64,000 bases of DNA from Ditylenchus dipsaci (Eukaryota > Nematoda > Chromadorea > Rhabditida > Anguinidae), in NCBI GenBank assembly GCA_004194705.1, contig SADC01000145.1, positions 1 to 64,000 of the forward strand, given 5' to 3'. The position numbers and the translations under genes are program-made. Below, in pieces: positions 24,701 through 33,469 of the stretch. Each line of letters starts with the position of its first letter. Within the stretch, counting starts at the first letter, position 1. The notes under the pieces are model-generated. The model saw nothing but the letters and a program-made list of their open reading frames with translations, was not told where the DNA came from and did not search any database.

Positions 24701-27700
24701 AATCGGAATCCTTGACATATTTGGAACCAGACTGACAAAACAAAACCGGTGAAAATTTTCGAAAATTGGGCTAAAAAAAGTGTCTGACCCGAGGCGGGGA
24801 CGAACTTCTGTCCTTATATCGAGTGTCCTTATATCGAGTGTCGACTGTAGGCGTACCCGGGGAGAGAAGGAGGGGGTGTGCTAGTTGGGCTATAGTCCCT
24901 CCCCCCGTCGGGATTTTTTAGCCTTTTTCGTTTTTTTTTCAGCCTTATTTTGCTTGTTTCGCCCCTCCCCCCTTCAGAAAATCCTGGTACGCCTATGGTT
25001 AAGGGTATAATAATTATGGATACCATCAAGTACTCGATAAGACGTCATCTTCGCAAATCAGACCCCAGCTTTATCTGAAAGTTTTGAGACACAAGATTTT
25101 GATCATTTTTACAAAATTGATTTGTTAGTTTAGTCTAAGATCGCAGTTTTAAAATGGAAATTTTGCAGAATTCGACTTTATTCACCTTATTTATTCTGAA
25201 TTTATAAAAGTTGAAAGACTGCTGAAAAATTCAAAAAAAATCAACCATATGAGCTGTTTTAGAAATAATACGATGGATTTAAGTTAATCAACTATATTCT
25301 TAAATACTCTATAAGTTAAGCCCAATTTCAGATGAGTACGCATCCCTGGACGACCTAGACTCTGAAGACACCAGTCCCTCCACGTCATCCAGATCTTCCA
25401 CCTTAAACAATGGCAGCAGAAGTAGACAAGGAGGGTTCGAGAACCCAAACAATCTGTATTCCGCATGTACGCAACCTTTGTTAAGCCCCAGCCTAAGCCC
25501 CACTAACAAACACGGCGTCTATATATCAGCTAATGGTGGTGGTGGTGATAATTTGGAATCAACTCTAAATCCGCATGGTGGTTAACTTTCCCTTTCTTTA
25601 TTAACACAAACACTTTCCATTTGGTTTTCTGTCCTTTTTTTGTCACTTTACTGCTGCTATTTTGTCCTTCAGTTTGAATTTATTGCAACCGGGTATTTTA
25701 GAGGAAGAGCCATTTAAAAATGTTTTTTTACAAATTTTCGATGTTTTTCATGCAAAAAAGTTTTTTTTGCATGAATTTTATCGAAGCCCGTAAAAGCTAA
25801 AATTTCCTCAGGAATCCGAGCTACAATCAGAATTTCACAAACATGACCTAAAGTTAGAGTAACGAGATTTATAGCAGTAACCAAAACATATTTAACCATG
25901 GATGTTTTCAAAGCTCTGTTAATTGATTCGAATTCCTGAATAAATTTGCATAATAAAAAGGGACAATACGTAAAAAAATGCCTAGTTTTGGGTTAAAAGT
26001 GCCCAGAGAATGTGACAAACTGCCCAGTTTTTGATTTTAGTCAAAAAGGCGAAAATCTGCTCAGTTTTTGTGAAAAAGTGCCTAATTTTCGTAAAAATGT
26101 GTCCAGTTTTATAAAAATGAGCCCATTTTTGTAAAAAAGTGTCGAGTTTTGCCCAGTTCTGGATATAACTTGTAATATTTATCATTCCTTGGATGAAGCG
26201 TATTTCTTGAAGCTGAAACAGCAACAAATGGATGTTCTATTATACGCTCACCAAAATATGCATACTTAGTACTTAATCTAGACGATTTCCACAAAATCTG
26301 GGCAGACTTTTTGAAAACTGGTCATTTTTTCACAAAAACTGGGCAGATTATCGCCTTTTTTGAATAAAATCAAAAAAAATAGGCGTTTTTCACATTCTCT
26401 GGGCAGTTTTTCCCCAAAACTGGGCATTTTTACGTATTGTCTAATAAAAAGTGCTTCAAAAATAATTCTACATGAAAAGAGAATCTTTAAAAACCATCTC
26501 AGACTGGCTATTCTCTTGTTTTTATGCAATTTTTAAAAATTTATATATTTTCTATTTGCCGTAGCGTCTAAGTTATTATCATTTTTATGTAAATTGAAAA
26601 AACAGTATTTTACGTACCACTCTGCTTAAAAAAACATTTATTTGGTAACTAATGTCAAAACACGATTTTCCTTTGATTATCTGTGGTTTGGACCTGTCCC
26701 TAATCTTTAGCCTCATAATCAACCAACAACCATAGATAACTAAGGAAAAATTATGCTTTCCACATTATATACTCTATGCATTCGGAACTCAAAAGAAGTT
26801 GATCTTAAAAAAAGGTTTCGAGATAGTATCAGGAATAAAGGTGATTTGTAATTAGGCAAATTACTTGGGCCCATCTTGCACTTAGCTTGTTTTTTTAAAT
26901 TTATTTTGCGTTTATTTGTTGGATTCGCCAAAGATTGATTCGAGTAGCAGTGTATGCAATAGAAATGATGATAAGAGATGGTGTGAGACATTGTTACAAT
27001 AACTCTTTTAGCTCTGCTATACCCGAGACTATTACTGCAGACCTAGTAAGACCAAATAATGATACGTCTCTAGGTTTTTTTTGGGTTTGAACTGACGCAC
27101 TGGTTATGTCTTAAAATATCAAAAATAATTGTCAGAGTTTCAAAAAAAGATTTATTGCAGTAATAGGATTGACAGTTGATTGGTGAGCACTTTTGTTCAA
27201 ACATAACCATATTTGTTTACTACCGCATTTCGCATAATTTTGCATATTTTAGCACGTTTGAAATCGCTGATGTCAATTAAATATGCACCTTTAAAGGACT
27301 ATTGCCGTCTACGACAGCGATAATTTTGTAATTTGAACTGGCGAGGGACAGCTTTTTACTTCGAAAATACACAAAATTATTATTTTTTAAGTTAAAAATG
27401 GATTTTTCAATAGTAATTTTAAATTCAAAAAATTAATTTTGCGCATTTTCGGAGTAGAAAGCTGTTCCCCGCCGATTCAAATTACGAAATTTTTGTTGTC
27501 GTAGACGGCAATGGTCATTGAAGAGTTTTTTTCCAATCACCCACCCACCTATTTCTGTTCTAATTTACCTTTACTTCTTCACAAAAATCCAAATGCTCAA
27601 ACCTACTAATCCAAATTTTGTGAAAATTCAGATGGCGAAGACAAATACGAAGTGCCTCACCGCAAGTCTGACACTCTCAGAAGTAGCAACAACAATGGTA

Positions 27701-27771
27701 GTAGTAGTCGTCAAAATCCAGCTCAACACCTCAACCCCACAGCCAGAACTAATGGCAACATTTACAGTTAG
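8869..27771 (+). CDS. ced-1: CED-1/Draper/MEGF10-type engulfment receptor (21 exons)
   Basis: Single-pass receptor that in animals recognises apoptotic cells and signals their engulfment. Exons, from reading frame and GT-AG sites: 8869-9089, 9681-9784, 9939-10031, 10297-10401, 10456-10622, 10678-10776, 11307-11480, 11541-11649, 11759-11985, 12670-13078, 13286-13579, 15062-15178, 17371-17501, 17554-17658, 19827-19874, 19924-20034, 20089-20211, 23999-24149, 24201-24379, 25332-25580, 27632-27771. They sum to 3356 nt, one short of a multiple of three; the missing base is in exon 13 near 17478. The product is about 1118 residues, close to family length. Order: signal peptide, EMI domain, cysteine-rich EGF-like repeats, transmembrane helix, tail with NPLY and YASL. 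Introns are 49-60 bp or kilobases long and full of transposons. The donor after exon 8 (GTCACT) is weak. Splicing is predicted by eye. Confidence 0.92.
9389..9620. mobile_element. TTAA-flanked palindromic MITE (copy 2)
   Basis: Hairpin element in ced-1 intron 1 with ends TTAAAGGGGCATGCCCACGC and the reverse complement, flanked by TTAA. The arms are near-identical around a short centre near 9505. Confidence 0.75.
9939..20211 (+). CDS. ced-1: Exons 3-17 of the ced-1-like gene: EGF-like repeat array
   Basis: Fifteen exons encode consecutive EGF/laminin-type repeats with the pattern CxxGxxGxxC...CxC...C, for example [14 protein letters not shown] (exon 4), [16 protein letters not shown] (exon 9) and [13 protein letters not shown] (exons 15-16). 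Many exon junctions interrupt the repeats in phase 1. Exon 13 (17371-17501) has a one-base frame problem: the end reads GFEEKHVKE as written, but with one more base in the G-rich stretch near 17478 it becomes GETCQR, restoring the expected cysteine and the phase needed by exon 14. Introns here carry many inserted elements. Confidence 0.9.
12018..12367. mobile_element. Small foldback-type repeat in ced-1 intron 9
   Basis: The left arm (12018-12065) has repeats of TTTTTGCAGCTAAACGAC, and the right arm (about 12303-12367) has the inverse (TCGTTTAGCTGCAAAAAAAG). The outermost bases (TTTTAAATGGGCAACGC and its diverged inverse) also match. No coding content was seen in the 240-bp centre except a stretch ending in a tRNA-like box (12190-12215, minus). 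Confidence 0.5.
13807..14017. mobile_element. Palindromic MITE with CTAGTCC ends
   Basis: The ends CTAGTCCACAATGAGTGAGG and CACTCATTGGGGACTAG are inverted. The arms meet around 13910 (AGTTTTTCAAAAATTGTT and its inverse). Length about 210 bp. Nested in the element at 13640-14794. Confidence 0.65.
14291..14610. mobile_element. Palindromic MITE, GTCGTCCACTT family (copy 1)
   Basis: The left end CGTCCACTTGAAATTTTTTT pairs with AAGTGGACGACTGCTTGG on the right. The arms contain CATGCTGAAGACGGTTTGAC and its inverse. A second copy with the same arm sequence is at 18364-18684. Confidence 0.65.
15306..15721. mobile_element. Mariner-type MITE with CAGGGTGCGTC ends
   Basis: The ends CAGGGTGCGTCAAAATTACG and its inverse are flanked by TA on both sides (15304-15305 and 15722-15723), as for Tc1/mariner insertions. 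The 416-bp interior has no catalytic motif that I can see. Confidence 0.7.
15723..16530. repeat. Long palindrome in ced-1 intron 12 carrying a nested MITE
   Basis: The left arm (15723-15941, then 16180-16235) pairs with the right arm (about 16245-16530), including CAGTTACCAATTGAAACCAT and ACACGAATTTGATGTCAAAA. The TTAA-type MITE interrupts the left arm only, so the right arm preserves the empty site. The sequence TTCGTGTTCAGCGTGATCGA recurs in the palindromes at 51.7 and 59.3 kb. Confidence 0.8.
15942..16179. mobile_element. TTAA-flanked palindromic MITE (copy 3), nested
   Basis: The same family as 7443 and 9389. TTAA occurs at 15942-15945 and 16176-16179. The right arm of the host palindrome reads ATAGATTTAAGGGCAG at the equivalent site, with one TTAA, which confirms a clean TTAA target duplication. 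Confidence 0.85.
16886..17087. repeat. Palindromic MITE with GACCATACTTGTTGATGAC ends
   Basis: A 200-bp hairpin with ends AAAGACCATACTTGTTGATG and the inverse. The arms contain CAAATGCGCGCGGACA and AAGAGAGACGAAAG-type sequence and meet near 16987. No coding content. Confidence 0.7.
18000..18175. repeat. Degenerate tandem repeat of TGGTCCAGATCCACTCTCAG type
   Basis: Five to seven diverged units of about 27-30 bp, each with (T/G)GTCCAGATCCACYCTCA. It lies inside the foldback element. Confidence 0.5.
18364..18684. mobile_element. Palindromic MITE, GTCGTCCACTT family (copy 2)
   Basis: The ends AAACCAAGTGGTCGTCCACT and the inverse; the arms share CATGCTTAAGATGGTTTGAT with copy 1 at 14291. The centre is near 18525. 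Confidence 0.7.
18955..19010 (-). repeat. tRNA-like (SINE-type) fragment
   Basis: The minus strand reads GGTTACAGGTTCAAATCCCG, matching the RNA polymerase III B box (GGTTCRANTCC). An A box is not clear. Similar boxes occur at about 12200 (minus), 30520 (minus), 32850 (plus) and 61970 (minus). Confidence 0.35.
19068..19334. mobile_element. MITE with TACCGTATTTTCTCTATTAA ends (copy 1)
   Basis: 267 bp with exact 20-bp inverted ends. Subterminal ACGCCCCGGGGCGTTTAT and a TTCAACCCTTGAAAAA segment. Nested within the foldback element. Related to the 2-kb element at 21456. Confidence 0.8.
19558..19801. mobile_element. MITE with TACCGTATTTTCTCTATTAA ends (copy 2)
   Basis: 244 bp, the same ends as copy 1 in both orientations. 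It abuts the right target duplication of the foldback element and ends 25 bp before ced-1 exon 15. Confidence 0.8.
20683..21295. repeat. Long palindrome in ced-1 intron 17
   Basis: About 300-bp arms, including TGTCACAGATTCACTTTTTT, a GGAGACCCACYCCGGAATGG block, GGCCAAAAGGCCAAAATTAC and AAAATCGATTAAGCGGATCA and their inverses. The arms carry degenerate CTGTCACAGAT repeats. A diverged relative of the inner part (GATTAACCCGATC, AACCCCCAAAAAACCAG) is at 62040-62330. Confidence 0.75.
21555..22329 (-). CDS. Spliced HTH/BrkDBD-like DNA-binding protein of a mobile element
   Basis: Three minus-strand exons: 22329-22216, 22166-21955 and 21900 to about 21660, with introns of 49 and 54 bp having clean GT/AG sites. 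Exon 1 starts [20 protein letters not shown]. Exon 2 contains [19 protein letters not shown], then [19 protein letters not shown], the pattern of Brinker-type or CENP-B-N-type helix-turn-helix domains (basic start, KL-x-x-x-E-x-A, I-x-x-W-x-K-q). Exon 3 carries [20 protein letters not shown] and ends very acidic. One TAG interrupts exon 2 (LQLH*DEG). In exon 3 a one-base shift after EEDEE would give [16 protein letters not shown] and a stop. No catalytic domain is visible. Role in the element is unknown; target-site binding is only a guess. Confidence 0.55.
22374..23240. repeat. Long palindromic MITE nested in the 2-kb element
   Basis: The arms (22374-22620 and about 22985-23240) are near-perfect inverses, including GGACTGCTCGGATGGAGGAG and AAAGGGAATAAGGGCTGTAT. 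The central part (22690-22985) has a GC hairpin (GCGCCCCCGAAGGGGGCGC). A diverged partial copy is at 45335-45700. Confidence 0.75.
23999..27771 (+). CDS. ced-1: Exons 18-21 of the ced-1-like gene: membrane helix and signalling tail
   Basis: Exon 18 encodes a hydrophobic helix ([20 protein letters not shown]) followed by RRKYHKEKD, a stop-transfer signal. Exon 19 holds EFDNPLYSQ, an NPxY site for PTB adaptors such as CED-6/GULP. Exon 20 holds DEYASLDDL, a YxxL site, and FENPNNLYS. Exon 20 ends with HGG and a stop at 25583-25585 if unspliced. If spliced at 25577 or 25580 it joins exon 21 (27632-27771), which adds [15 protein letters not shown] and a Ser/Asn-rich end NGNIYS. Two C-termini are therefore possible. 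Confidence 0.85.
24404..24847. mobile_element. Tigger-type MITE with CAGTCGACTCTCGATATAAG ends
   Basis: Inverted ends CAGTCGACTCTCGATATAAG, flanked by TA (24402-24403 and 24848-24849). The hairpin arms share GTTCGTTCCCGCC, GGGTCCGACACTTTTT and CGATCGGCAAAATCGGAATC. In ced-1 intron 19. Confidence 0.8.
25961..26441. mobile_element. Foldback-type element with degenerate TGCCCAGTTTT repeat ends
   Basis: Starts GGACAATACGTAAAAAAATG and ends with the inverse. Both arms are strings of (G/A)TGCCCAGTTTT(T/G)G units (about 25980-26165 and 26285-26430, inverted). The 10-bp repeat TAATAAAAAG flanks both sides (25951-25960 and 26442-26451). The 120-bp interior is non-coding. In ced-1 intron 20. Confidence 0.8.
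27294..27518. repeat. Palindromic MITE with TTGCCGTCTACGACA ends
   Basis: The arms ACTATTGCCGTCTACGACAG and the inverse, plus AAATTACAAAATT-type inner matches. 110 bp before ced-1 exon 21. Confidence 0.6.
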
Positions 27772-27818
27772 AAACCCCTTTTATCACTTGTGTAAATAGC
27801 ATTCTCAGTTAACGTATA

Positions 27819-28241
27819 CAGTCAAACCTCGATATAACGCCACCCCAAAAGTTCGTTCCCACCCAGGGTCCGACACTTTTTTACCTCTATTTTTGAAGGC
27901 TTTTTTTCAGTTCTGTTTTTACAATCTGGTCCCAAATATCGCAAGGATTCTGATTTTACCGATCATTTTTCAAAAACTAAACATTCTTGCCATTAAAAAA
28001 CAAAACCTCAATATAACGCCACCTGCTTTCAAAAAGGAGTGGCGGTATATCGAGGTTTTGTTTTTTAAGTGGCAAAAACTTTTAGTTTAAAAAAACGATC
28101 GGTAAAATCGGAATCCTTGTGATATTTGGGACCAGACTGTAAAAACAGAACTAAAAAAAGCCTTCAAAAGAGAGATAAAAAAGTGTCGGACCATAGGCGA
28201 GCACGAACTTTTGGGGATGGCGTTATATCGAGGTTTAACTG
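27819..28241. mobile_element. Tigger-type MITE with CAGTCAAACCTCGATATAAC ends
   Basis: Inverted ends, left preceded by TA. The inner arms repeat GTTCGTTCCCACCCAGGGTC and CGATCGGTAAAATCGGAATC, shared with the element at 24404. Only 47 bp downstream of the ced-1 stop, so it may lie in the 3' UTR. Confidence 0.75.
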
Positions 28242-30072
28242 TGGTCAAAAGCGGAAAAATTGGGAAAATCCGAAAAATTATTTTGGAAATTCCGCATATT
28301 TTTCGCATTTATCATTCTGATCCAGTTTTTTCATCTAGATACGTGTGCCAGACTTCTTGTACAATTTTTTGAGCATAAATTGAAATGAAACAAACTTTTC
28401 ACATTCCCGAAATTTTTTCCCGCTTTTGACTGCCTTAAAAATATACTTATCTCCAACTAAAGGATGTATCGAAAATTTTATAACACATTTAGACCACGAT
28501 TACCTTTTTTATTGCTAAACCTGTTTTCACAGATCGACTCGGTTTTTAATTTGCAAATTACACATAAAGTTGTTTTGAAAAAACAAAAAAAAATGGATTG
28601 TTCCCCCTCTGCTGTCCAAGAAGTTTCGCAATATCTGGATTTCGGACAAGGGGCGACCAAAGGTAAATTTAAGATTTTTTCAGAAAATTTTTATTTTTTT
28701 ACCGAAAAAATATTAGAGCACTCGGTTCCAATCTGTGAAAACAGATTTAAAAAAAACGAGCTTAAAAGCTAGTGGGTTTAAAAATGTTAGAAAACTTTGA
28801 GACACCTGTATTCTACAGTCAATCTACATTTTCTGTTGGCTTTTCCGTCGATTCGTTGACCAACACCCAAAGCAGCAATGAATCACACTCTGTTCTTGTT
28901 CTCTCTCTCATTCTTCATTTTGTTGGTTTTGCTTACAAATACAAAAAACTACTATTACGGGCAAACTTCTTCTTATTTGGGGGTGCTGTTGTTGGGTTCT
29001 GCTGCCGCTGCCCACTTAATTAATAGTGACTATTTACCGCCCTGCTTAAATGTGCTTTGTGCTATTTTCTCTCTCTTGCTAATCAAATGTGCTGTTTTTG
29101 TATGTGCTCTACTCTATTGGTCTGCTACTACAAAACTGAGGAACAACATAGTAAATTTTTTCCTTTCGCCCAAATGTGATTCCTCTCTTTTCTCTGAGTG
29201 TTTTGTGTTTAAAGTCTTACTATTTATTTTATTCTGTGGTTAAAAAATGGTTTCGAGCTTGTCTTGAGGTGAAAACATAGTTAATGACGAAAAAATATTG
29301 CGCGAAAAAATCATGCTTATAAACGGTTTTGAGCCTATCGTTTTTTCCATTCACGAAAAGACGTACCGCCAAGCTAGACATTTTTAATTGTATATTTGGG
29401 ATTAGTGAACGAGTCATATTTCAACCTGAAAATTAGTCTATATAATTCGACAACACCACGAACCACCCCCCCCCCTCAAGTTTCTTTCCCAACTTGGTCC
29501 GTCATTTTTAACCTAATTTTTGAATTGTTTATTCATGATGTAGGAAAGATCCCGGTTTATCTCAATTATAACAATTCCAGTTTAACTGGTCATTTTTGGT
29601 CAAATGACCATAAATTTTCCGCCAAAACCACGATTCCAATGACCACTACTTTACTTTTCGTAAAGGGTCGTGGCTTATCAGAAACGACTTATTTAAAACA
29701 AACTTTTTGCAAAAAAGCTGACATCTACTAAAACCTATTGCTATTTTTGTGCAAGTAAGCATTAAAAATAACTATACAGTCCCAACCAATCAATAAACAC
29801 TTTCCCACATATGTATTGCCTTGTCTTGACTGCTACAAAATAGCTGGTGATCAATTTCATTTTGTGGCCTGTTGATTATGTTAGCCAAGCTCAGACTACT
29901 AATATTATTTTGTTGTTCATTTATATTTGCTGCGAGATATGTGAAATAAACTTTTATTGAACTGATCCGTTTATTTGTTGCTGCTAAATTACTTAAATGA
30001 CATTGAAATATTAAAAATAGAATCTCCTTCACACCACAATTTTTTTCTTTTTTCAGCTAATTAACTATATAA
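28242..30072. other. Region between the ced-1-like and Rab genes, no gene assigned
   Basis: A short open stretch MDCSPSAVQEVSQYLDFGQG (28594-28662), followed by GTAAAT, could be an exon but has no partner that I recognise. A hydrophobic open frame (28878-29243) is probably chance in T-rich sequence. A splice-acceptor-like TTTTTTCAG lies at 30048-30056, 16 bp before the Rab start codon. Confidence 0.4.
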
Positions 30073-32298
30073 ATGTCGGGTATGACAGCTTCTTTGGATA
30101 AACCTTCTTCTTCTAGACCTCTTCAGTTATTTCAAGAAGAAGAGTAGCAGGCAATAATAACAACAAGAAAAAGCCGTTTAAAGCCAAAGTGGTAGTGGTC
30201 GGCAATGCAGGTATAGAATATATGAGGATAGTAACCTGTATAGTGTAACCCGTGGCCTTTAGGTCCATCGTTTTATCCAAAACCAAAAAAAAGTCAAAGT
30301 AGGTGCTCTTCATGGGCCAGTATTGCAGGCTAGTCGGCCCGATCTTGTATTTCGTTAGTTGTCGTACGCCAGCCATCCTGTTCAAGTCATACATAATACA
30401 GTTGTGACAGACGGTTCTTTAGGTATTAAGAGATAAGCAAGCTGCAGGGTGAAAAAAATAAAACCTGACAACCTAAAAATATCGTCTACTACTCCGACAT
30501 GTACTGTGATTATCTCAACAGGGATTTGGAATCAAGCGCCCTAACGTGACGAGTTTTTGTTTCTATAAAGCAATGCCACTTCACGTGTTTTTGTAATATA
30601 AAATTTTGGGTGAACCCAAGAGACTCAGGCAATTCAATGTTTTGATTTACGGTCTTTAACCCGATTTTGTGAGATCAGTTGGCTACCTGGATCATAATTT
30701 ATTAATTTGTGTAAGGTGTGGCAAAACTAGCATCCTGCTGAGGTATGATGGCCAGGGCTTCTCCACTCGCATGAGCAGTACTTTAGGAGCCAGTTTTGTG
30801 GGTGCTAAATCGTGGGTTAACTCACTATTTGGCCCTATATGACAGTAGGTACCGATTTCACAAAAGAGTCCCCCTGTGGTTTTTTTCTCAAAATAATGAT
30901 AAAACAAGCAGATGAAGCAACATTTCCCGGGCCAGGCCAGACGGATTGTTTTCAGATTATTCTCAACAAGATGTTTGCGTACCATTTTGCTAAATAAAAC
31001 AAAAAATACACTGCATATGCGTAACAAAAAAAATTGAAAAACCACAGGGAGACTCTTTTGTGAAATCGGTACCTATTGTGATATAGGGCCCACTTTTTGC
31101 TGAAATGTCATAACCTGCTATCATTTTCCAGAAATTACAATGGAAGAGAGGTGGAACTACAGATCGTAAGCTACTTTTTGGATTCTACTTCGGAGATTTT
31201 TTAAGATCTCATGCCTATTAAGTGGGACACAGCAGGACAGGAACGTTTCAGATCCATGGTTAGTTCTTTTCGCTACAAAATTAAAATCTCAAAATAGAAT
31301 GTTCTGATTAACATAATAAAACAAAAATTTGAAAAAAAACCCATAGGACGGACCTTTCTAAGTATTTAAGATTCTATATTTAAGAACACGCAAGGAACCG
31401 GCCAAACGCTGTCCTTATATCCAGATGTCCTTATATAAGAAAATGTGTTTATACCCAAAAGACCAAAAAGCAGCTGTCCTTATATAGAGGTTGTCCTTGT
31501 ATTAAGTGTCCTTAAATACAGGTTGGACTGTAGTGGAGAAAAAATTTATATGAGTTTGGCATATACTTAGAAACGGATTAAAAAAACTTGTGACATATCT
31601 GAATCATGTCAAAATCATGTCAGGAATTTCAGATACCGTATTTCCTGTAATAAAACCACACGGGGCCTTCTTTTTCAAGCCCCTAAAAATCAGAAATATT
31701 TGAGGTCGATCTCGACATTTTTGGGTGAAACGGATTGGGTAGAGCTCGCGGGAGATTTTACTGGCAAAAGTTTCAACTTTTACAGAAACGACTGCTAAAA
31801 TCAAGAGATTTTTTTTCAGGTGCCAATGTATTTGCGAAATTCCATAGCCTGCATTCTGGTGTTTGACATAACTGACAGGCAGTCTTTTTCTAACCTTAGC
31901 GGTTGGATTAATGGTAGGCAACCACAATGTTTTCCTATTTTTACCAAAAGACTTTTTCAGAAATAGAAAGGTCCGACTGTCAACCAGTGGCCCTCTTTAT
32001 AATGGCCAACAAATCAGATCTGGAGTCTAGGAGAAGTGTAGACTTGGTAGAAGCCAAACAGTTTGCCCAAAACCACAAAGCCCACTACTTTGAGACGTCC
32101 GCTTTGACTGGAAAAGGCATAGAAACTGCTATGGTACACATTGCGGACTGTGTGTTGAGGAGGGTGGAACAGACAGGTCTGGACAAACAGGCCATCTACT
32201 TGCACTCCTCCAACACTCACAAACACTCTTTCCAGAAGCAAGAAAACGAAGAAAAATCAGCAAGTTGTGTGGATGTACGATTCTTTGATTTTAACTAA
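30073..32298 (+). CDS. Rab-family small GTPase (6 exons)
   Basis: Membrane-traffic GTPase. Exons: 30073-30210, 30716-30811, 31132-31165, 31223-31258, 31820-31913, 31961-32298. They sum to 736 nt; two single-base G losses explain the missing two (about 245 residues). Visible motifs: KAKVVVVGNA leading into the P-loop (exon 2 reads GKTSILLRYDGQGFSTR), switch I SSTLGASFVGAK, WDTAGQERFRSM (exon 4), VFDITDRQSFSNL (exon 5), then NKSD and ETSA (exon 6). Frame breaks: near 30138-30142 (one G short in GAGGTAGC) and at 30719-30721 (GTGTGG-C instead of GTGTGGGC, inside the P-loop). An N-terminal extension of about 35 residues precedes the G domain. The C-terminus as read ends VRFFDFN with no CC or CxC prenylation site, so a terminal exon may be missing. 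Subfamily (Rab5/21/22-like by the GASF and VPMY segments) is uncertain. Confidence 0.85.
30505..30590 (-). repeat. tRNA-like (SINE-type) sequence in Rab intron 1
   Basis: The minus strand gives an A-box-like GTGGCATTGCTTTATAG, then 35 bp later GATTCCAAATCCC, a diverged B box. Fits a decayed tRNA-derived SINE. No acceptor stem pairing was seen. Confidence 0.3.
30831..31090. repeat. Palindromic MITE in Rab intron 2
   Basis: The ends GGCCCTATATGACAGTAGGT and the inverse; the arms include CCGATTTCACAAAAGAGTC. About 260 bp. Confidence 0.7.
31365..31530. mobile_element. Tigger-type MITE, left end truncated, in Rab intron 4
   Basis: The right end reads TTAAATACAGGTTGGACTGTA; inverted GTCCTTATAT units lie inside. 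The left end lacks the CAGTC terminus. Confidence 0.5.
31634..31740. mobile_element. Half of a TACCGTATTT-type MITE in Rab intron 4
   Basis: TACCGTATTTCCTGTAATAA followed by AAGCCCCTAAAAATCAG, like the left half of the MITEs at 19068 and 19558. The right end is absent. Confidence 0.5.
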
Positions 32299-32453
32299 TG
32301 TTCACTGCTTTTCACCGAAAAATCTTCGGATCTTTGAATTTTCCGAAAAATGCATTAAGTTTCTACACGTGCTTGACTCTATTTTGATCATGCTACCAAT
32401 TTTAGAAAAGGGTCCTTCCTATGTTTTTTGTTCAAATTTTTATTGATTCTCAC

Positions 32454-32620
32454 TAGGGATGGAAAACGGTCATGGCGGGACCCCCTTCCCGTCCTGAAGG
32501 ATTTTTTGAGATTTTTTCCTTTTCCAATGCCGTCCCGAAAACAATATTTGAGTCTGTCCCGTGCCGGATGTTGTTTTTACAATTTTTGTGCCCTCCCGAA
32601 TAGGCCTTCCTCCATTCCTA
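32454..32620. mobile_element. Short hAT-type MITE with 8-bp target duplication
   Basis: Starts TAGGGATGGAA and ends CCATTCCTA, imperfect inverted ends. ATTCTCAC is duplicated outside (32446-32453 and 32621-32628). 167 bp, downstream of the Rab gene. Confidence 0.7.
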
Positions 32621-32764
32621 ATTCTCACATCAACTTTCTTGTAGCCACAACACGAAAATGACAAATAGTTGATACAAATAAATTATTTCTACAGAACGCG
32701 TGCTGATGACAAATCAATGAAGCAAAATTGAAAAAAAAAAACATGGGAAGGAGCTTATTGTAAA

Positions 32765-32880
32765 ATTAGGACATAATAGAGCGTAGCGGTAAGGTTTTCC
32801 GTCAGTAACTTTTACACAGGACAAAGTCTGTTTTACTTAAGATCGCAAGTTCAACCCCATCCATAGATACTTTTGATTTT
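32765..32880 (+). repeat. tRNA-like (SINE-type) sequence
   Basis: GAGCGTAGCGGTAAGG resembles an A box, and GATCGCAAGTTCAACCCC about 55 bp later resembles a B box. Probably a tRNA-derived SINE head. Not foldable into a clean tRNA as read. Confidence 0.35.
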
Positions 32881-33108
32881 CAAGTTTTTGCAAATTTTCT
32901 ATTATCAAATCATAGGGCGTAGAACCGAAGGGTAAAATAGGTCATAAATATCACATTTTAACTACTTATTTAAAAAGTTGAGTACAGATAGGTCTAAAGT
33001 CCTGGCTTTACGTCAAATGCAAAGCAAAAAGCTACAATGAACTTTTATTTACATGTAAATGCTGAGATTTGCATTTTTCCTAGCTATTTTCGGACCAAAA
33101 TGTAGCTA

Positions 33109-33268
33109 CAGTAAAACGTCGATATAACGAAACCCTTGATACAACGAACATTTTTGACGCCTATTTGGCCAGTAAATAACTTATGTCATACCCTCGATAA
33201 AACCAAACCCTCGATATAACGAACATTATGGTCGGTCTCCAGGGGTTCGTTGTATCGAGGTTTGACCG
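33109..33268. mobile_element. Tigger-type MITE with CAGTAAAACGTCGATATAAC ends
   Basis: 160 bp, flanked by TA. Inverted ends plus several inner CTCGATATAACGAAC copies. Confidence 0.75.
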
Positions 33269-33469
33269 TACCAACTGCACTCCAAAATGGAAAAGCTTAT
33301 AACGAAGTTGAGGACCAGTAAAAGCTAGAGACATTTCAAGTTAGGGACTCGTTTTTTTCTATCAAATTCGACAATTTATTTAATTTCCCGTGAAATTTTG
33401 CTAGAAGAACAAAATGCACCTTTTCGGACAATTTGCAAAGTCGAGATAACACAAAAGCTGTGAAACTAG

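Noticed and set aside
28594..28662. Possible exon MDCSPSAVQEVSQYLDFGQG followed by GTAAAT
   Set aside because: No matching downstream exon or family was recognised; kept only as a note.
28878..29243. 121-residue hydrophobic open frame
   Set aside because: T-rich sequence gives hydrophobic open frames by chance; a competing open frame overlaps it, and no family motif was seen.
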